Below are positions 63,499-64,000 of a stretch of DNA of 64,000 nucleotides, piece after piece. The stretch spans positions 1-64,000 of the forward strand of contig NZ_QMDX01000003.1 in assembly GCF_007421925.1 (NCBI RefSeq), read 5' to 3'. The stretch comes from Haloglomus irregulare (GTDB lineage Archaea > Halobacteriota > Halobacteria > Halobacteriales > Haloarculaceae). How positions within the stretch are numbered: the first letter of the stretch is position 1; each line of letters opens with the position of its first letter. The notes under the pieces were generated by a model that did no database searches, was not told the origin of the DNA, and worked only from the letters and a program-made list of their open reading frames with translations. The position numbers and the translations under genes are program-made.

Positions 63499-63571
63499 TA
63501 TCGGAATCCCGCGTTCTATCCATCTATCCGGTCGGTACCTTTCCTGATCGCAAGATACCACACCAATCCGG

Positions 63572-64000
63572 CTATGCCGCGGTCAGGTCGGCTTCCAGGA
63601 CGAAGTCCGGCTCGTCATTGAAGCCCGCCCGGGTGTAGGCGGCATCCGAGACGTGGCGGGCCGTCTCGGGAATCAGAATACGCGTCCGGTCGACGCCGAG
63701 CGCGGCCGCGTCCCGCGCGACCGCGGCGAACAGCGCCCGCGCGGCGTCGGTATCCGTCCAGACGCCGACACCGTACTCCGCGAACCGCTCCCGGTCCCCG
63801 TCCTCTGTCTCGCGCTCGTCGTCGCGGACGCGGAAGGTCATCCCGCGGACGCCGTCGCCGCCGACGACCGCCAGGACGCGCTCGGCCGCGGCGACGTCCC
63901 GCAGACGGCCGCGCGTGAGTTCGGCCAGCGCCCAGGACTCGTCGCTGGCGAGCGCGAGGCCGGCGAGTTGCTCACGACCGGGCGCACGCTGCCAGGCGGT
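63572..64000 (-). CDS. GNAT acetyltransferase, cut by the window edge
   Basis: The last 142 residues are in the window and the frame continues open past base 64000, so the start is missing. WALAELTRGRLRDVAAAERV, VGVWTDTDAARALFAAVARD, and the GNAT end motif AYTRAGFNDEPDFVLEADLT are visible. The ATG near 63841 is internal. Probably a RimI-like or general GNAT enzyme; acceptor unknown. Confidence 0.75.
   Translation of the reverse strand, partial: TAWQRAPGREQLAGLALASDESWALAELTRGRLRDVAAAERVLAVVGGDGVRGMTFRVRDDERETEDGDRERFAEYGVGVWTDTDAARALFAAVARDAAALGVDRTRILIPETARHVSDAAYTRAGFNDEPDFVLEADLTAA

Noticed and set aside
1-64000. CRISPR array
   Set aside because: I saw no regularly spaced repeats of 28-40 bases on either strand.

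Overview
The window is haloarchaeal (class Halobacteria). Most of it is very GC-rich, its proteins are rich in Asp and Glu, many promoters look leaderless (a TATA-like box about 25 bases before the start codon), and it carries marker genes of that class: bacteriorhodopsin, the SAMP/UbaA/JAMM modifier system, a Tat lipoprotein, a PGF-CTERM protein and Orc1/Cdc6. The genus cannot be fixed from the sequence.

Positions 1 to about 7010 are a lower-GC accessory island. It opens with the tail of an IS630-type transposase. Next come a broken replication-type gene, two small proteins, and a compact three-gene cassette at 2556-4979. The cassette encodes a PD-(D/E)XK-like protein, a protein with an SRA-like front half and an HNH nuclease, and a protein with two GIY-YIG-like domains. 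After it come a tiny zinc ribbon and an archaeo-eukaryotic-type primase gene broken by in-frame stops. A 208-base inverted-repeat mobile element (MITE) with a perfect 8-base target duplication follows. The island ends at a tRNA-Arg(GCG)-like sequence whose 3' two-thirds are canonical and whose 5' end is not, which looks like an attachment-site boundary. The cassette is the best candidate for an undescribed system, probably defence against modified or foreign DNA. That function is inferred.

From 7.1 kb on the sequence is chromosomal core. 7-25 kb carries DUF309, a phosphodiesterase, cysK, a PhoD-like phosphatase, a Zn/Cd-type P1B ATPase, an enoyl-CoA hydratase family protein, an MFS transporter and two DHH phosphoesterases. 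It also holds several broken genes: a zinc-finger gene, a Nudix/eIF-2B fusion, an APH-type kinase and an iron-siderophore uptake locus. The iron locus keeps an intact DtxR-type regulator and two palindromic operators. 25-38 kb has serA, a PGF-CTERM surface protein, a sugar kinase, ilvA, small proteins, an ABC exporter, the bop-crtY-blh block (opsin plus the last two steps to retinal) and divergent ubaA.

38-47 kb has gamma-glutamyltransferase and a complete peptide-type ABC importer (one binding protein, two permeases, two ATPases). 47-64 kb has a JAMM desampylase-like gene beside a BtuF-like protein, an HTH-10 regulator, an UnbV protein, SDR, mdh, a ferredoxin, purB, an orc/cdc6 gene, a DJ-1 protein, an RNase H-like nuclease, a lipoprotein, a SAMP1/MoaD-like modifier and a GNAT gene cut by the window edge. 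The E1-like UbaA, the modifier and the JAMM protease are all within about 26 kb, though not in one operon.
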